64,000 nucleotides of DNA, from contig NC_058519.1 in NCBI RefSeq assembly GCF_904849725.1, positions 185,927,703-185,991,702 on the forward strand. The letters run 5' to 3'. The notes under the pieces are model-generated. The model was not told the DNA's origin. It made no database searches and was given only the letters and a program-made list of their open reading frames with translations. The first letter of the stretch is position 1, and every line of letters begins with the position of its first letter. This document shows, piece after piece, positions 46,007 to 57,255 of the stretch. A program made the translations under genes and the position numbers. Source of the stretch: Hordeum vulgare subsp. vulgare (Eukaryota; Streptophyta; Magnoliopsida; Poales; Poaceae).

Positions 46007-47083
46007 AGCCACTGGCTCCTTACCTATGTTTACAATTTCGAATTTGTAATCCTTTATTTTATTTATAAAGCAATAAAGCCGGCGCCCACGAACTTCGGGG
46101 TCCTTTGCCATTTCAGCTTCTTGAAAGCGTGAGTATTTATTCTTCTACAAGTCGTCCAAGCATGGACGCTATCAGCATCAAAGAGCATAAGTCGCCATGT
46201 CACGCTTGTTTCAAACCTGGATGTTGATACGCCAAAGAGGACCAAAGTTGCCACGTTGCACGGTTCAAACATGGGCACCTTATATGGTTTTGAGAATTAA
46301 GCCGGCTTACTTGGGGGCTACTAGCTTCCAAGTTGTTTTTGCAGTAAGAGTGTATACGCTTCTGCAATCCTATGTCTGGCTTTTCCATAATCATAGGTCA
46401 CTTGGGGGCTTCCACTCACTGAGTTCAGCCTGAATACCCTCTTGGCTAGCGAAAAATTAACACATTACAATGGTTATACTGGAATGTGTGTTTGACGACT
46501 CGCCCTATGGTCCCTTGTACTCTTGGCGAGTCAATCCACTTTTTGGACCCTGAACTTGCCTTGGTTAAAACATGAAAGGTACTCGCGAAAGTCGACATAT
46601 GGAAAATAGACAAACCATGGGTTCACTGAACCTGCTTCACTAAAGCTTGACTTCCACCTGATCAGCCGGTCTAAACAGTTAAAGGCTATTGCAAAAGCCT
46701 TCTTGGGGTAGCACTAGAGTTTTGCAAACTCATCCTATCCCGTCGTAACTCATCGAGCCGACGAACTTTATGACTATCTTTGTGGCATCGCCCAAAGGTT
46801 TCATAAAATTTCTATAACCCGTCGCAACTCACTGAGCCGGCTTATTGTTTACAACCCGTCGCAACTCACTGAGCCGGCTTATTTTTTTCTTTGATAAACA
46901 GGGCAAAGGACTTTTTTTCTCAAGATATGACAAAGCATTTGGTCAAGGCGATTCATATTAATGAAAGATGCAAATTCCAAACACAAATCGCAAGGTACAG
47001 TTATCATACTGTTTTCCTGAAGCCTAAGACTATTACATGGCTCACCAAGCCATACTGGGCATCATGTACCGGTCAGAAAGGGA
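46007..47083 (+). other. non-coding spacer of element C
   Basis: No gene is visible. The PPT-like phrase ACTTGGGGGCT occurs at about 46308 and 46390, and the ~20-bp phrase CGTCGCAACTCA.TGAGCCGGC near 46820 and 46857 (a diverged copy at 46742). This corresponds to the position of the 70-bp array in element A. Confidence 0.55.
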
Positions 47084-50000
47084 TCAAAATATTTTTGGAG
47101 AATCGATCTCATGATCAGTCAGTTCAAGCCGCCTCCGGTTCACCCTTCCTTCGCCCAGTTTCCAATTGCAATTGGTCAAGGCGACGAACTCGTCTTCATC
47201 ACTCAAGATGGCGGACAGATCAACGTCAAAGTCAACGGGATTATTACGGCGTCGTGGAGTCGGGCTGGTGATTTCATATGAAGGAGGAGTCACCTTTTTG
47301 TTGCTTTCATCATAAGCCACCTGATATTTACCTAAGTCCAGGCTGGCTGCTAGTTGAGTCGCCGCGGAGTGAGACTCTTTCACGCAACGATGGTAGTCCT
47401 CCTCGGTGAACTCCGACGCATCGTCTTTTAACTCTGGAAAGCCAGCACCCACTTCCTCTGGCTTAAGTTCAGGAGCATAGGCCAGACACCGGCTTAGGGT
47501 GGTCAGTGCTCCTTTACGGGCGGCTGACCTCTTTAATTATTCTACCTGAGACGGCAATGTTGACAGACAACGCAGCATGTGCTTGATGGATTTTATGGGC
47601 TCCCTGTTGCCCATCACGGCCTTCATAGTCATAATGCCTCCCGTGTATAATTGCTCCGTGAAAGTATAAATCGCCTTTAGCTTCAGAATGCAGTTATTCT
47701 GCAGGGTGGCGGCTCGCGGACCTACGAAGGACAAAATGAGATAATTAGCATTTGCAATATGCTTTGCACCTCTTTTCAGATGAAGGGAATTGACCCTTAC
47801 CAAAGATAGCTTGGGTCATGTTGGAGATATGATGTTTTAAGCTGGCGAGTTCTTGAAGAGTAGCTTTTAGATTTTCTTCGGCTTGTTCCGCCCGCTTCAA
47901 GATGGCGGCTTGCTCAGCATGGGCTTTCTCTTCAAACTTCTGGTGTTCAGCTTTCATCTTCTCCATGTGAGCAAGGGCCAGGCAAAATTTCTCTTCAGAC
48001 TTAGCTCGAGCATCTTGTTGTTTGGCTAAGCTTTCTTTTAAACCGGACAAGATTGAGTCGGCCCGAGTCAAGGATTCCTGCAAAACAAAATTTGGGGAAG
48101 CAAGTTTTAGGAAAATTGCAAGCAACATCCCTCACACTTGGGGGCTAATGTATGATTCTTTTCAAGTCATACCTTCATTGAAGACCCGGGTCATCTTTCA
48201 AAAGATGACCCGGTCCTTGGGGGCTACAGGTTGAAGAAATTTTATGTTCAGAAGACTCGGGTCATCTTTCGAAAGATGACCCGGCCCTTGGGGGTTACAC
48301 GTTGAAGAAATTTTATATTCAAAAGACCCGGCTCCTCTTTCAAAATATGAGACGACTCTTGGGGCTACAGGTTGAAGAAATTTTATATTCAAAGACCCGG
48401 CTCATCTTTCAAAAGATGACCTGGCCCTTGGGGGTTATAGGTTGAAGAAATTTTATATTCAAAGACCCGACTCATCTTTCAATAGATGACCCGGCCCTTG
48501 GGGGCTACAGGTTGAAGAAATTTTATATTCGAAGTCCTGGCTCATCTTTCAAAAGATGACCCGGCACTTGGGGGCTACACATTGCTGAAATGATGCAAAA
48601 GTACGATTCATCATGGATGACCTGCCCTTTTCGAGGGCTAATGGGAGGATATATTCACAAAAATAAAAATGTCATACCTCATGTTTGACTCGCATCAAGT
48701 TGGCCAGGCTTTTCTCCATCTCTCAGCTTGCTTCCAAGCGGCTCACAAAACAGGAGTACAATTCTTCAAACTCCATTTTTTTCATAATGAGGAAGCTTCA
48801 GCTCGGTGATATCCTTCTCTGCAAATGTTTGGGCATCTTTTGGTGTATGCCTGGTTAACATCGCAGTTGTAGGCTTAGAGTAACCAGTACCAGTAACAAT
48901 GACTGAATCTGGATCTTCAGGCGTCTTAGCTGGACTGGGAGGGTTAACGTTTTCAATTTCCTCCTTTTCAGGGCTTGAAGGCTCAACTCGGATATCAGGA
49001 ATATCAACAAAGGTATCGCCTTGGAGTTCAGCTGGATCTTCTGAAGCCTCTGGGATGGAGGCGCCTTTACTAGACATTTCAGCCACTTTGGGGGCTGAAG
49101 ATGAGTCGCCTGTTTTCCTCTTCTTTGCTTGTGCTCTGAGAAACATAGGTACCAATATTTAACAAAGGGATTTGATGATTGAAAGAATGTGTTAGTAAAG
49201 AAACTTACCCCTGAACACGAATCACCGGGGGAGAGTCGACATTGCTGAGTCGCCAGACGAAGGAGGTGAAACCTGATGAACAAGAATTCAAGGATTGAAT
49301 AAATTACGAGGATATCTTACACAAGAAGGAAAAGATACTCATAAAGTTATACCTCGCTTTGTCATTTTCGACCAGTTGCTCTTTCAGGTAAGTCGGACAC
49401 TAGGTCTCCAGAATGGCTTCGAGTCTGGCGTTTAGGTGTGTAACTCGCCTTCTTCAAAAGGAAATTGGGGTCCAGATGAGCATCCGGGTGAGACATGGGA
49501 ACTTTCTTACAAATTCGCCTGGCCGGCTTGGGGAGGGAAGAAGTTGAGTCGGAAGAAACGGAAATTACCTCGGCATCTTCATCCTGGCTCTCATAGTCAT
49601 CATCCTATAAACAACAGGCGGTAAAGCATAAGTACAAGTCAAAATGAAGCAATAAAAATTAGGGATTTTACCTCTGACTGCTCTTCAACAGCACGAGACT
49701 CGCCAACGACAGATGACTCTTTGGTTGCAGTTTTGTCTTTGCTCTTCTTCTTCTTCGTCTTGGAGGGAGGTTTGGTTGTCTTCTTGACGATAGTCTTGGT
49801 TCTCCGGGTCCAGAACGCCGAACTCCTCTGATTAAATATGGTGGAAGGTTCAGGACTAGAAATATAGATGAGTATATGAAAGAATTACGTTTTGGAGTCA
49901 GGTTGTTTACCTCTGGAGCCGGGTTGGTGATGGAAAAGGTTTAAGCCCAATTTGGGAGAAATTTTCAATAGGCTCGCCACATAGCGTCTGTATGATACTG

Positions 50001-50793
50001 ACAATGTCTTCTTCTGAGAGCCTCACATTGAAATAGCATTGGGGGTGGTTCAAGTTGCCATCATACTTACACATCAAACCATTCCAGTGGCTTAAGGGCA
50101 GAATCCTCCATTCTACCCAACAGCGGATCAAGTCGATGCCGGTAAGACCGTTGGTGGTAAGGGCCCTCAGCTTTGCAAAGATAGGAACGAGTGTGGCTTC
50201 TTCCTCTTCAGTCAACTTCTCAGGCAACTCAAAGTCCATAGGTAGGTGATCCTCCCTGAAGCCCGGCAGAGGGTTCTCATTGGGTGGAGAAGTGTCGCGG
50301 CAGTAAAACCAAGAGTTTTCCCACCTTTGGGATGACTGGGCAAAGTGACTGCTGGAAACCTGCATTCACGGCGCCGCTGAATGTTGACTCCCCCCAGTTC
50401 TAAGCTAGTTCCATGGGCAAATTCTGTTTGGCGGTTCAGATAGAAAAATTTCCGGAACAATAGCACGGTGGGCTCTATTTGCAGATAAGCTTCACAAAAA
50501 ACTTGAAACTGGCAGATATTACGAATGGAATTTGGTCCCAAGTCTTGAGGATTGAGTTGGAAGAAATGCAGGGCATCTCTAAAAAACTTTGAGCCACGCG
50601 GCTTGAAACCTCGCTCCAAGTGATCAGCAAACACGACTACCTCTCCTTCGGCGGGTTGGGGAATTGTTTCTCCGAAGGCAGTCCACCACCCAATAACTTC
50701 CTTGGGAGCTAAATTACCCATTTTCACAAAATTGTCAAGATAGGCATCATTAACTTTTGTTGGCAGCCAGTTGCATTTCGAGATAGTGCTCAT
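47084..50793 (-). pseudogene. antisense multi-exon extra gene of element C
   Basis: Minus-strand gene. Proposed exons: 50793-49911 ('putative gypsy-type transposon' domain: GEVVVFADHLERGF, FQVFCEAYLQIEP, SWFYCRDTSPPNENPLPGF), 49855-49672 (Lys-rich, nuclear-signal-like KKTTKPPSKTKKKK), 49604-49353, 49272-49209, 49135-48678, 48077-47801 (coiled coil) and 47721-47084 (YQVAYDESNKKVTPPSYE). All six introns show GT and AG at the ends, e.g. 49671-49605 (67 bp) and 47800-47722 (79 bp). A frameshift near 50300 and an in-frame TAG near 47537 break it. Probable start ATG 50793, possibly with an upstream leader exon. Function unknown; the layout parallels element A. Confidence 0.75.
48186..48590. repeat. 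hairpin tandem array in an intron of the C antisense gene
   Basis: Six units of about 68-74 bp. Each has a near-perfect palindrome with arms around GGGTCATCTTT/AAAGATGACCC (13-bp arms in the first unit, 48186-48213, 2-base loop), then CTTGGGGGCTAC, then GGTTGAAGAAATTTTATATTC. The array lies inside the intron 48677-48078, immediately upstream of the coiled-coil exon. The G-rich motif resembles the polypurine tract AAACTGGGGCCTAA of the element. Confidence 0.9.
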
Positions 50794-51527
50794 AAATACA
50801 AAAGGAAAAGAGCAGGGCGGGTTGACAAGAACTGTGGAATGGCGACTTGCCGGCTAAATAATCTAAGGTGTATCTACAAGGGTATTACAACTCGCCAGCC
50901 AGAATGATCTACGGTGTATCTACAGGGATATTCTAATTCTCCATGGCGTAAGGAGACGAGTTATGGTTCTAAAAAGGGTTTCCTTAGGGATATTCCTGAT
51001 CGGAAGACAAACATGTTTCTAACAACAAGAATAATTTACGGATCTAGGGGCGTTTTCCAATGGGGGAAATAAACGCTGGCCGAAGGATCGAACGCCATGG
51101 AACGCCCAACAACACTATGAAAAATGGTGCGTAGATATGTGAACTACGGATTGATAGGAAACACAACGGGAACTACTCTGACTATCATTTCGCATGTGGG
51201 TCTACAATACCACATCCAGATAGGATAAGAAGCAAGGGGAAGTGGTATTCATGGAGTTCTGACGCTCACCTAAGAAGTGCGAAGGTTTGGATCTACTCCT
51301 AATGGGGGGAGGAGATTTACCTAAAGGAAGAAGGAGATGCCGGGCGAGGATTGAAGAAGAACCGCGATGGCGGCCGCACCCTACACTAGCTCGGGAAGCT
51401 GCTGGACGGCGATGACCAGTGACGGAGCTTCAACCGTGATGGGATGGTCGAGATGCGGCTAGAGAAGACAATGCGATCGAAAGAAAGGAGTGGGGGTAGG
51501 TGGCGTTGCCCTCCCACTCCCCCGTGG

Positions 51528-51540
51528 CTATTTAAAGGCC
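51528..51540 (-). promoter_or_regulatory. TATA-like box and leader of the C antisense gene
   Basis: The minus strand reads GCCTTTAAATAGC, followed by a GC-rich leader. A splice-donor-like AGGTAAAT near 51322 suggests a leader exon and an intron reaching toward the ATG at 50793. The stretch 50794-51830 otherwise contains no gene. Confidence 0.4.
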
Positions 51541-51830
51541 CAAGGTAAGACAACAAACGGTAGGCGCGGGAATCAAGGCGACACATTAAAACCTGGAGAT
51601 GATGGCGCCTAAATTTTCGAGATGATAAGATAAGGACGGAAAAGATCCGTTGGGAATGATGTCATTAGAATTCCTGGAATATCGGAAAAGGTGACGTCGT
51701 CAACAAATGACCTGGCGACTTAAGCAATTTGAGGAAGCTCGCGGCTTATCATTCATTAAAGGAAAGATGGGAGTGAGATGAGTCACCAACAAGAGGAGAT
51801 AAGATTTGTTGCCATGAATAAATTCAAGTC

Positions 51831-51844
51831 AAACTGGGGCCTAA
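51831..51844 (+). promoter_or_regulatory. polypurine tract of element C
   Basis: AAACTGGGGCCTAA lies directly before the 3' LTR start TGTTGGGG. Confidence 0.7.
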
Positions 51845-52392
51845 TGTTGGGGATATTACCTGCGGTATGACCCACCCTAATGGGTCGGGTCAGGAAAGTG
51901 GCGACTCATACATACATGACCAACATAAGCCTTGGTTTGAGCTTGGGGCATGTTGGGAGATCTTGTAAGAAGGCCGTCATGGCCCATGAGCCGGATGGCG
52001 GTTGAAGAATGACAAAGAAGATAAGCCGCCAAGGAGTTTTCCTTGGCTTGAGGTACACGACAACTTAGAGATAAGGAAGGCCACGATTTCTAACATGGCC
52101 AGGACTTTGTAAACCCTCGGGCCTCGATTTGTATATAAAGGCGAGTCTCTGGGACAAATAGATCAACTTAGAAATCATCGAGAGCTGGGTCAGGCGAGTT
52201 ACACCCTCCTTGTAATCTAATCCACCATCAATATACACAAGTAGGACGTAGGCTTTTACCTCCACACGAGGGGTCGAACCTGGGTAAATCTGAGTCTCGC
52301 TTCCGCTCACCCCCTTTGAGTCGCCACCAAGGTGTGATGGCTCCTTCACTGAGTCCTTTCATGAGGATATCTGCCATGAAAAAACCACGACA
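51845..52392 (+). repeat. 3' LTR of element C
   Basis: 548 bp, TGTTGGGGATATTACC to AACCACGACA, TATA box TATATAAA at 52132-52139, followed by the right duplication CACCC (52393-52397). Confidence 0.95.
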
Positions 52393-52397
52393 CACCC

Positions 52398-53703
52398 CCT
52401 GGCGCCCTCCTTTGGCCTATATTTACCCCTCGGACGGAAAACCCTATCATCATATCCAGAATCGCGAATTTCTCCACCGTTCCGCCGATGCAACGCTTCA
52501 GAGATCGGGAGCGTGAGAAGACCTCTTCCAGGTACCCTGCCGGAGGGAGGATTGACCTCCGAGAGCTTCTCCACCACCATGGACGCTTCCCGGACGTGCC
52601 ATCAGTAGTCCTCCTTGGACCATGGGTCCATGACCAGTAGCTATGTGATGTCTTCTCTCCAATCTTGTGCGTCAATGCTTAGCCCTTGTGAGCTGCCCTA
52701 CATGATCAAGGCATCTATGTAATCTACCTATTGCTATGATGAGTTTGTTGGGATCCGATGTATTATGAGATTATGTTCAGATTGTGATGAGTTATATATT
52801 TGGTTCTCGTTTTATATTATGTTCTTGAGTAATTCATGCATGTTGTCCGTTGCTTTTTATTGCTTTGCTCAAGTAGTAGATTGTGACTCCAAGAGGGAGT
52901 GTTATGCATGATTGTGGGTTCATGCCCCCTGATGTCTAGCTTGAGTGACAGAAACATGAGACTAGGGGATGTGATGTTGCCACCAGGGAGAAAACAATGA
53001 TGCTTGTGACCACAGTTGCAAGGATTGTTTACCTTATGCAAATTTAGTTAATGCAGTTGTCCGTTGCTTTGAGTTTACACTTTGGGTGGGGCTCGCAACT
53101 TAATACCAGCGAGATGTTCTGGATAGATATCTCAAGGTGGATTATTAGAGAGTAGATGCTGATGGATAAATGGTCTACTTGTCTTGGCGTACTGCCCATT
53201 ACTTTTGAGCCTCTAACTTTCTAGTAGCATTATTAGCATTGCGGTGCGTTTATAATTCTGTCAATTGCCCAGCTGTAATTTGTTTACCCATCATAGTTCT
53301 TTATCGTCTTTTGGGAGAGAGACATCACTAGTGAACATCATGTGACTCTTGGCCATATTTCCACCATTGTTTACACCTCCATCATTTACTGCTTTTATTT
53401 ACTTTTCTGTTGCAATCACTATCGCTATTCCCGCTTGTGTTTTGATCCTTTGCAAACTACAAGGACGGAGAGATTGACAACCTCTCTGAACTCGTTGGGA
53501 GCAAAGATATTTGTTATGTGTACAGGTCCACGTCTTCTTCTAGCGCCAGAGCAGCGGACACCTACTTGTTGATCCTTGGAGTCCTCCTGGTTCGATAAAC
53601 CTTACAGTCCTTGTGTAAGGGAAATCTGCTGCTGACTACATCTCCACCTTACACTTGGGGTAACCAACAAAGGGCGAGAAGTATATACATCAACTCGTCA
53701 TCA
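52398..53703 (+). repeat. 5' LTR of element D, part 2
   Basis: This continues the Athila-type LTR after element C and ends CTCGTCATCA just before the internal region. With part 1 the LTR is about 1.65 kb. Phrases such as TGTGATGTCTTCTCTCC and CACTACCGC-free AT-rich sequence are non-coding; short open frames here have no domain. Confidence 0.75.
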
Positions 53704-53713
53704 AGCAAATTTC

Positions 53714-53731
53714 TGGCGCCGTTGCCGGGGA
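53714..53731 (+). promoter_or_regulatory. primer binding site of D (Asp-tRNA type)
   Basis: TGGCGCCGTTGCCGGGGA is the standard aspartate-tRNA priming site of Athila-type elements, 10 bp after the LTR end. Confidence 0.9.
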
Positions 53732-53878
53732 CTCCAGTCTTCAAGATAGGGGAGTTGCACATTATCTTTTACCTTTGCTTTTTAGTCTTGTTAGTTTGCT
53801 TTCTAGTTTTTCTCTTAGAGTCTTATACCAAAAACCACAAAAAAATTAGTTGCTTTGTTCTTTCTTGTTGTTGCTGCT

Positions 53879-55320
53879 ATGGGTTCCACTAAGAACACTA
53901 AGTTGTGTGACTTCACTAGTCACAACAACAATGACTTTATCTGCACTCCTAATGCTGCTCCCGCCACTGAGGCGACCTCCTATGGGATTAAACATGCTTT
54001 ACTGAACCATGTTATGTAAGATCAATTCTCTGGTGCTGGAGATGATGTTGCTTTGCACTTGAATAATTTTGTTGAGCTTTGTGATATGCAAATGTACAAA
54101 GAAGTAGATGGTGATATTGTTAAACTTAAGCCTTTTCCTTTCTCCTTGAGAGGAGGAGCTAAAGTGTGGCTTCAATCTTTGCCTAGGAATAGCATAGATT
54201 CTTGGGATAAGTGCAAAGATGCTTTTATTGGGAAGTATTACCCGCCTGCTAAGATTATCCAGTTAAGAAGTAACATTATGAATTTTAGGCAGCTGGATAA
54301 TGAACACGTTTCCCAAACTTGGGAACGAATGAAATCTCTTGTTAAGAATTTCCCAACACATGGTTTGACTACTTGGATCGTTATCCAAACTTTCTATGCA
54401 GGATTGAACTTTACCTCGCGGAATTTGTTGGACTCGGCCGCGTGAGGAACCTTTATGTCAACTACACTTGGTGCTGCCACTAAGCTATTGGACGAGATGG
54501 TGACAAATTATTCTCAATGGCACACCGAGAGAGCTCCAACAGGTAGGAAGGTAAACTCTGTTGAGGAGATATCCTCCGTTAATGATAAGGTTCACATGAT
54601 CATGACTTTACTTACTAAGCAAGCTCCTATTGATCCTCATGATGTTCCTTTAAATTCTTTGGTTGCTCAAGAAAGAGAGCAAGTTGATGTTAATTTTATG
54701 TCTAGGAACAAATTTAATAATAATGCTTATAGGAGTAATTTTGGTAGCAATCCTAGACTGTTCCATTCAACAACTATGGGAAGAGCAAGACCTATAGTTA
54801 CACTCCTAATGATAGAAGAATGCCTAGTTATGAAAAACTTTTAGAGATAGAGAAGGCTACAATGAATTATATGGACACCTAATATGAACAAAACAAGGCC
54901 TTCTCTAGACAATTAGATGAGCATTCTTGTATTTTGCAAAACATTGGAAGACAACTTGAGAGCCTGAATAGTGAGATTTCCAATCTCCAGACTAGACTCA
55001 CCACCACGGAGACCCAAGTTTCCAATATGTCTCACACCCAGGCCACTTTGATAAATCCAATGGCGGCCAAACCCGAAGTGGTTGTATCTCAAGAAGAGGA
55101 AGATAGGATTAAGAGCCTTCCTACACACGCTACCCTTGCTACTATACAAGTTGTTGAGGATCTCAAAACTTTTAGCACCCATCACATCCCTAGTCTCAAT
55201 GGACCTATTAATGGTGATGCTAATACCTCAACTTTAGGACAGGAAGGTCCTTTGAACTTAGAGACTACTAAAAGAATGAGCTTAAATAACATCATCGCCA
55301 CTTTAATTAATGGTAGTAAT
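53879..55320 (+). pseudogene. gag: gag of element D, truncated
   Basis: The frame starts MGSTKNTKLCDFTSH at ATG 53879 and meets TAA at 54017-54019. It resumes with the Athila gag domain: LHLNNFVELCDMQMY, LRGGAKVWLQSLPRNSIDSWD, FIGKYYPPAKI and TWERMKSLVKNFPTHGL, then TGA at 54443-54445. A frameshift near 54760 follows; the later part has a coiled region (LESLNSEISNLQTRLTTTE). The gene is cut at 55320 by the SIRE/Maximus element, whose left target duplication is GTAAT (55316-55320). Confidence 0.85.
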
Positions 55321-56732
55321 TGAAAGTGCGTTATATCGACTAGAGGGGGGTGAATAGGAGATTTTTAGAATTTCATCACTGAGGAAATTCCTTTTGAGGA
55401 AATTCCTCACCGATGACTAACTTACAGCGGAAACACTAAAGGATCAGAAGTGCAAAGTTTCACAACAACAGTTTTAGAGTGAAGAATGTGAAAACCGATT
55501 GCACTGTGAGCAGGCACGCAGAATACAGATGAGGATTAACTGACGTGAAGAATTTGAGGTTGAGGAAATTCAGAGAAAGTCTTCAGCAAATTCTTCAAAC
55601 AGGCGCAGTGAAAGTCATCAACACATAATACGAGGAAAGTAAGGAGTTGAGGAATTAGAACTCGTTTCTCAGTGAAGACACTCGTTGATGACCCAATTCC
55701 AACTGATGTGACAGTCGTACATCTGGTTTGGAGCGGCTTGGTATTGAAACCAAAGGACACACAGTCCCGGGACACACAGTCCCTACCGTGTTCTCCTTGA
55801 TCTAAGGACACACAGTCCTCGCCCAATACTCGTGGTAAGTCTTCAGGGCAGACTTCCAAACCCTCACAAACTTGGTCGCCCGGCGATCCACAATTGACTG
55901 CTGGAAAGCTCTAGACCATGACGCCTAACCGTCTGGAGGATGCATGGTCCTCAAAGGTAAAAGGCTTCAGTCCCACACAGGAACAACTTCTTCAGTGATG
56001 CTCAATCACTAGGTTTGGTTTGTGGTTTCGGTGTATGGTGTATTTCCTCACTGATGAATTACTCTCGAAGACTCTGAGAAATTGGGTTGCTCTTATGACA
56101 AGTGTCAGTTTCTAACGGAGCAGCCAACCAGCTAATGGTTGTGGGGGGTGGCTATTTATAGCCTGGGAGCATCCCGACATGATTTGACACTAATGCCCTT
56201 AAATAATATGATTGTTGGAGTGGATAAGACCAATGACTTTGCGTGGCTATCGAAACGGTTGGAACCCTCAATTGTGGGAGTCCTCATGTCACTCGTATTC
56301 CTTACTTGAGGCTTTTGGTAGGATTAGGCTTGGGTTGAGCATCATGAGGAAATTCATTCCAAAGTGTAACTTCGACCCCCTTTAATAGTACGGTGTTCCT
56401 ATTACTCAAATGCGAAGAAAATAAAACAGAAAGTGTAAATCTTCATGCTTCAAATTCTTCAGAGTGGTTTTCTTCAGGATACACCGGATTCCTCAATTTC
56501 AGTATCTTCATGAGGAATATCAATTTCATCGTAGATTCCTCGCGATTCATTTCTTCAGCTTCAGACCAATTTCTTCAACCGAAGATATATATTTTTACGG
56601 GTCGATATTCTTCAAATATCTCAAACTCCTCAATGACTTATAGATCCTGTGTACACTCATAAACACATTAGATACTTAACCTATAAGTCTTCAAACCACC
56701 AAAATCACTAAGGGGCACTAGATGCACTTACA
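55321..56732 (-). repeat. 3' LTR of element E (1412 bp)
   Basis: Minus strand: starts TGTAAGTGCATCTAGTGCC at 56732 and ends CGCACTTTCA at 55321. A TATA box (minus TATAAATA) lies at 56160-56153. No coding sequence. Confidence 0.9.
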
Positions 56733-56750
56733 ATCTCCCCCTTTTTGGTG
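56733..56750 (-). promoter_or_regulatory. polypurine tract of element E
   Basis: Minus strand CACCAAAAAGGGGGAGAT immediately precedes the LTR start, the typical SIRE/Maximus arrangement. Confidence 0.9.
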
Positions 56751-57255
56751 GTTGATGACAATTAGGTTAAGTCTTCAACAGGGATCAAAAATATGAAGTG
56801 TAAATATTCATTTGAGGAATTTGAAATCAAGATTCAGAGAGACTCCCCCTGAAGATGTGCATATCTTGAGGATTTTGCTTTTCACAACAAACGCACATTG
56901 ATGATTTATATCATGGAGATCTCCCCCTGAGTCTTGTAAATCATGCATACATGTAACATATCATATGAAGAAAATGAAAATGCATGATGACAAATGGTAT
57001 CTGACGAATTCCAGCATGCGTGCATTAGAACTTGAGGAATAAGCATGCGAAGAAAAACGTTCAAAAGCGTCAGAGTACCATCGGGCTTAAGTTACAACTC
57101 ATTACATAAAACTTCAGAAGAGCCAAGAGTTTCTAACTTAAATATAGTTCATAAGCCCCAAAAATATCCCGCTTGAAGACTAACAGTCAAGTTTCTCCCC
57201 CTTTGTCATCAAGTGACAAAAAGGGACAAACTGAGAACTAACACCCGTGAAGACT

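Larger units (their letters stand above)
37395..52392 (+). mobile_element. Gypsy (Tat-type) element C, complete but broken
   Basis: Two LTRs of 547 and 548 bp are flanked by the duplication CACCC (37390-37394 and 52393-52397). Order: priming site, gag, protease, RT, RNase H, integrase (split by a foreign LTR), non-coding spacer, antisense multi-exon gene with an intronic hairpin array, purine tract, 3' LTR. The LTRs differ at about 41 sites by eye (~7.5%), suggesting near 3 million years at 1.3e-8. RT and integrase catalytic residues are mutated. It is related to A in layout but belongs to a different family (different LTR). Confidence 0.85.
37047..55320 (+). mobile_element. Athila-type Gypsy element D (Sabrina/WHAM-like), interrupted by C and cut by E
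   Basis: The element comprises a 5' LTR in two pieces (37047-37394 and 52398-53703), an aspartate-tRNA-type priming site and a broken gag. The rest, including pol and 3' LTR, lies beyond the SIRE/Maximus insertion at 55321 and outside the window. The LTR start TGATATGTCAAAAACGTATC is like the Sabrina/WHAM start I know. The left target duplication would be GTGGT (37042-37046); its partner is not in view. Confidence 0.75.
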
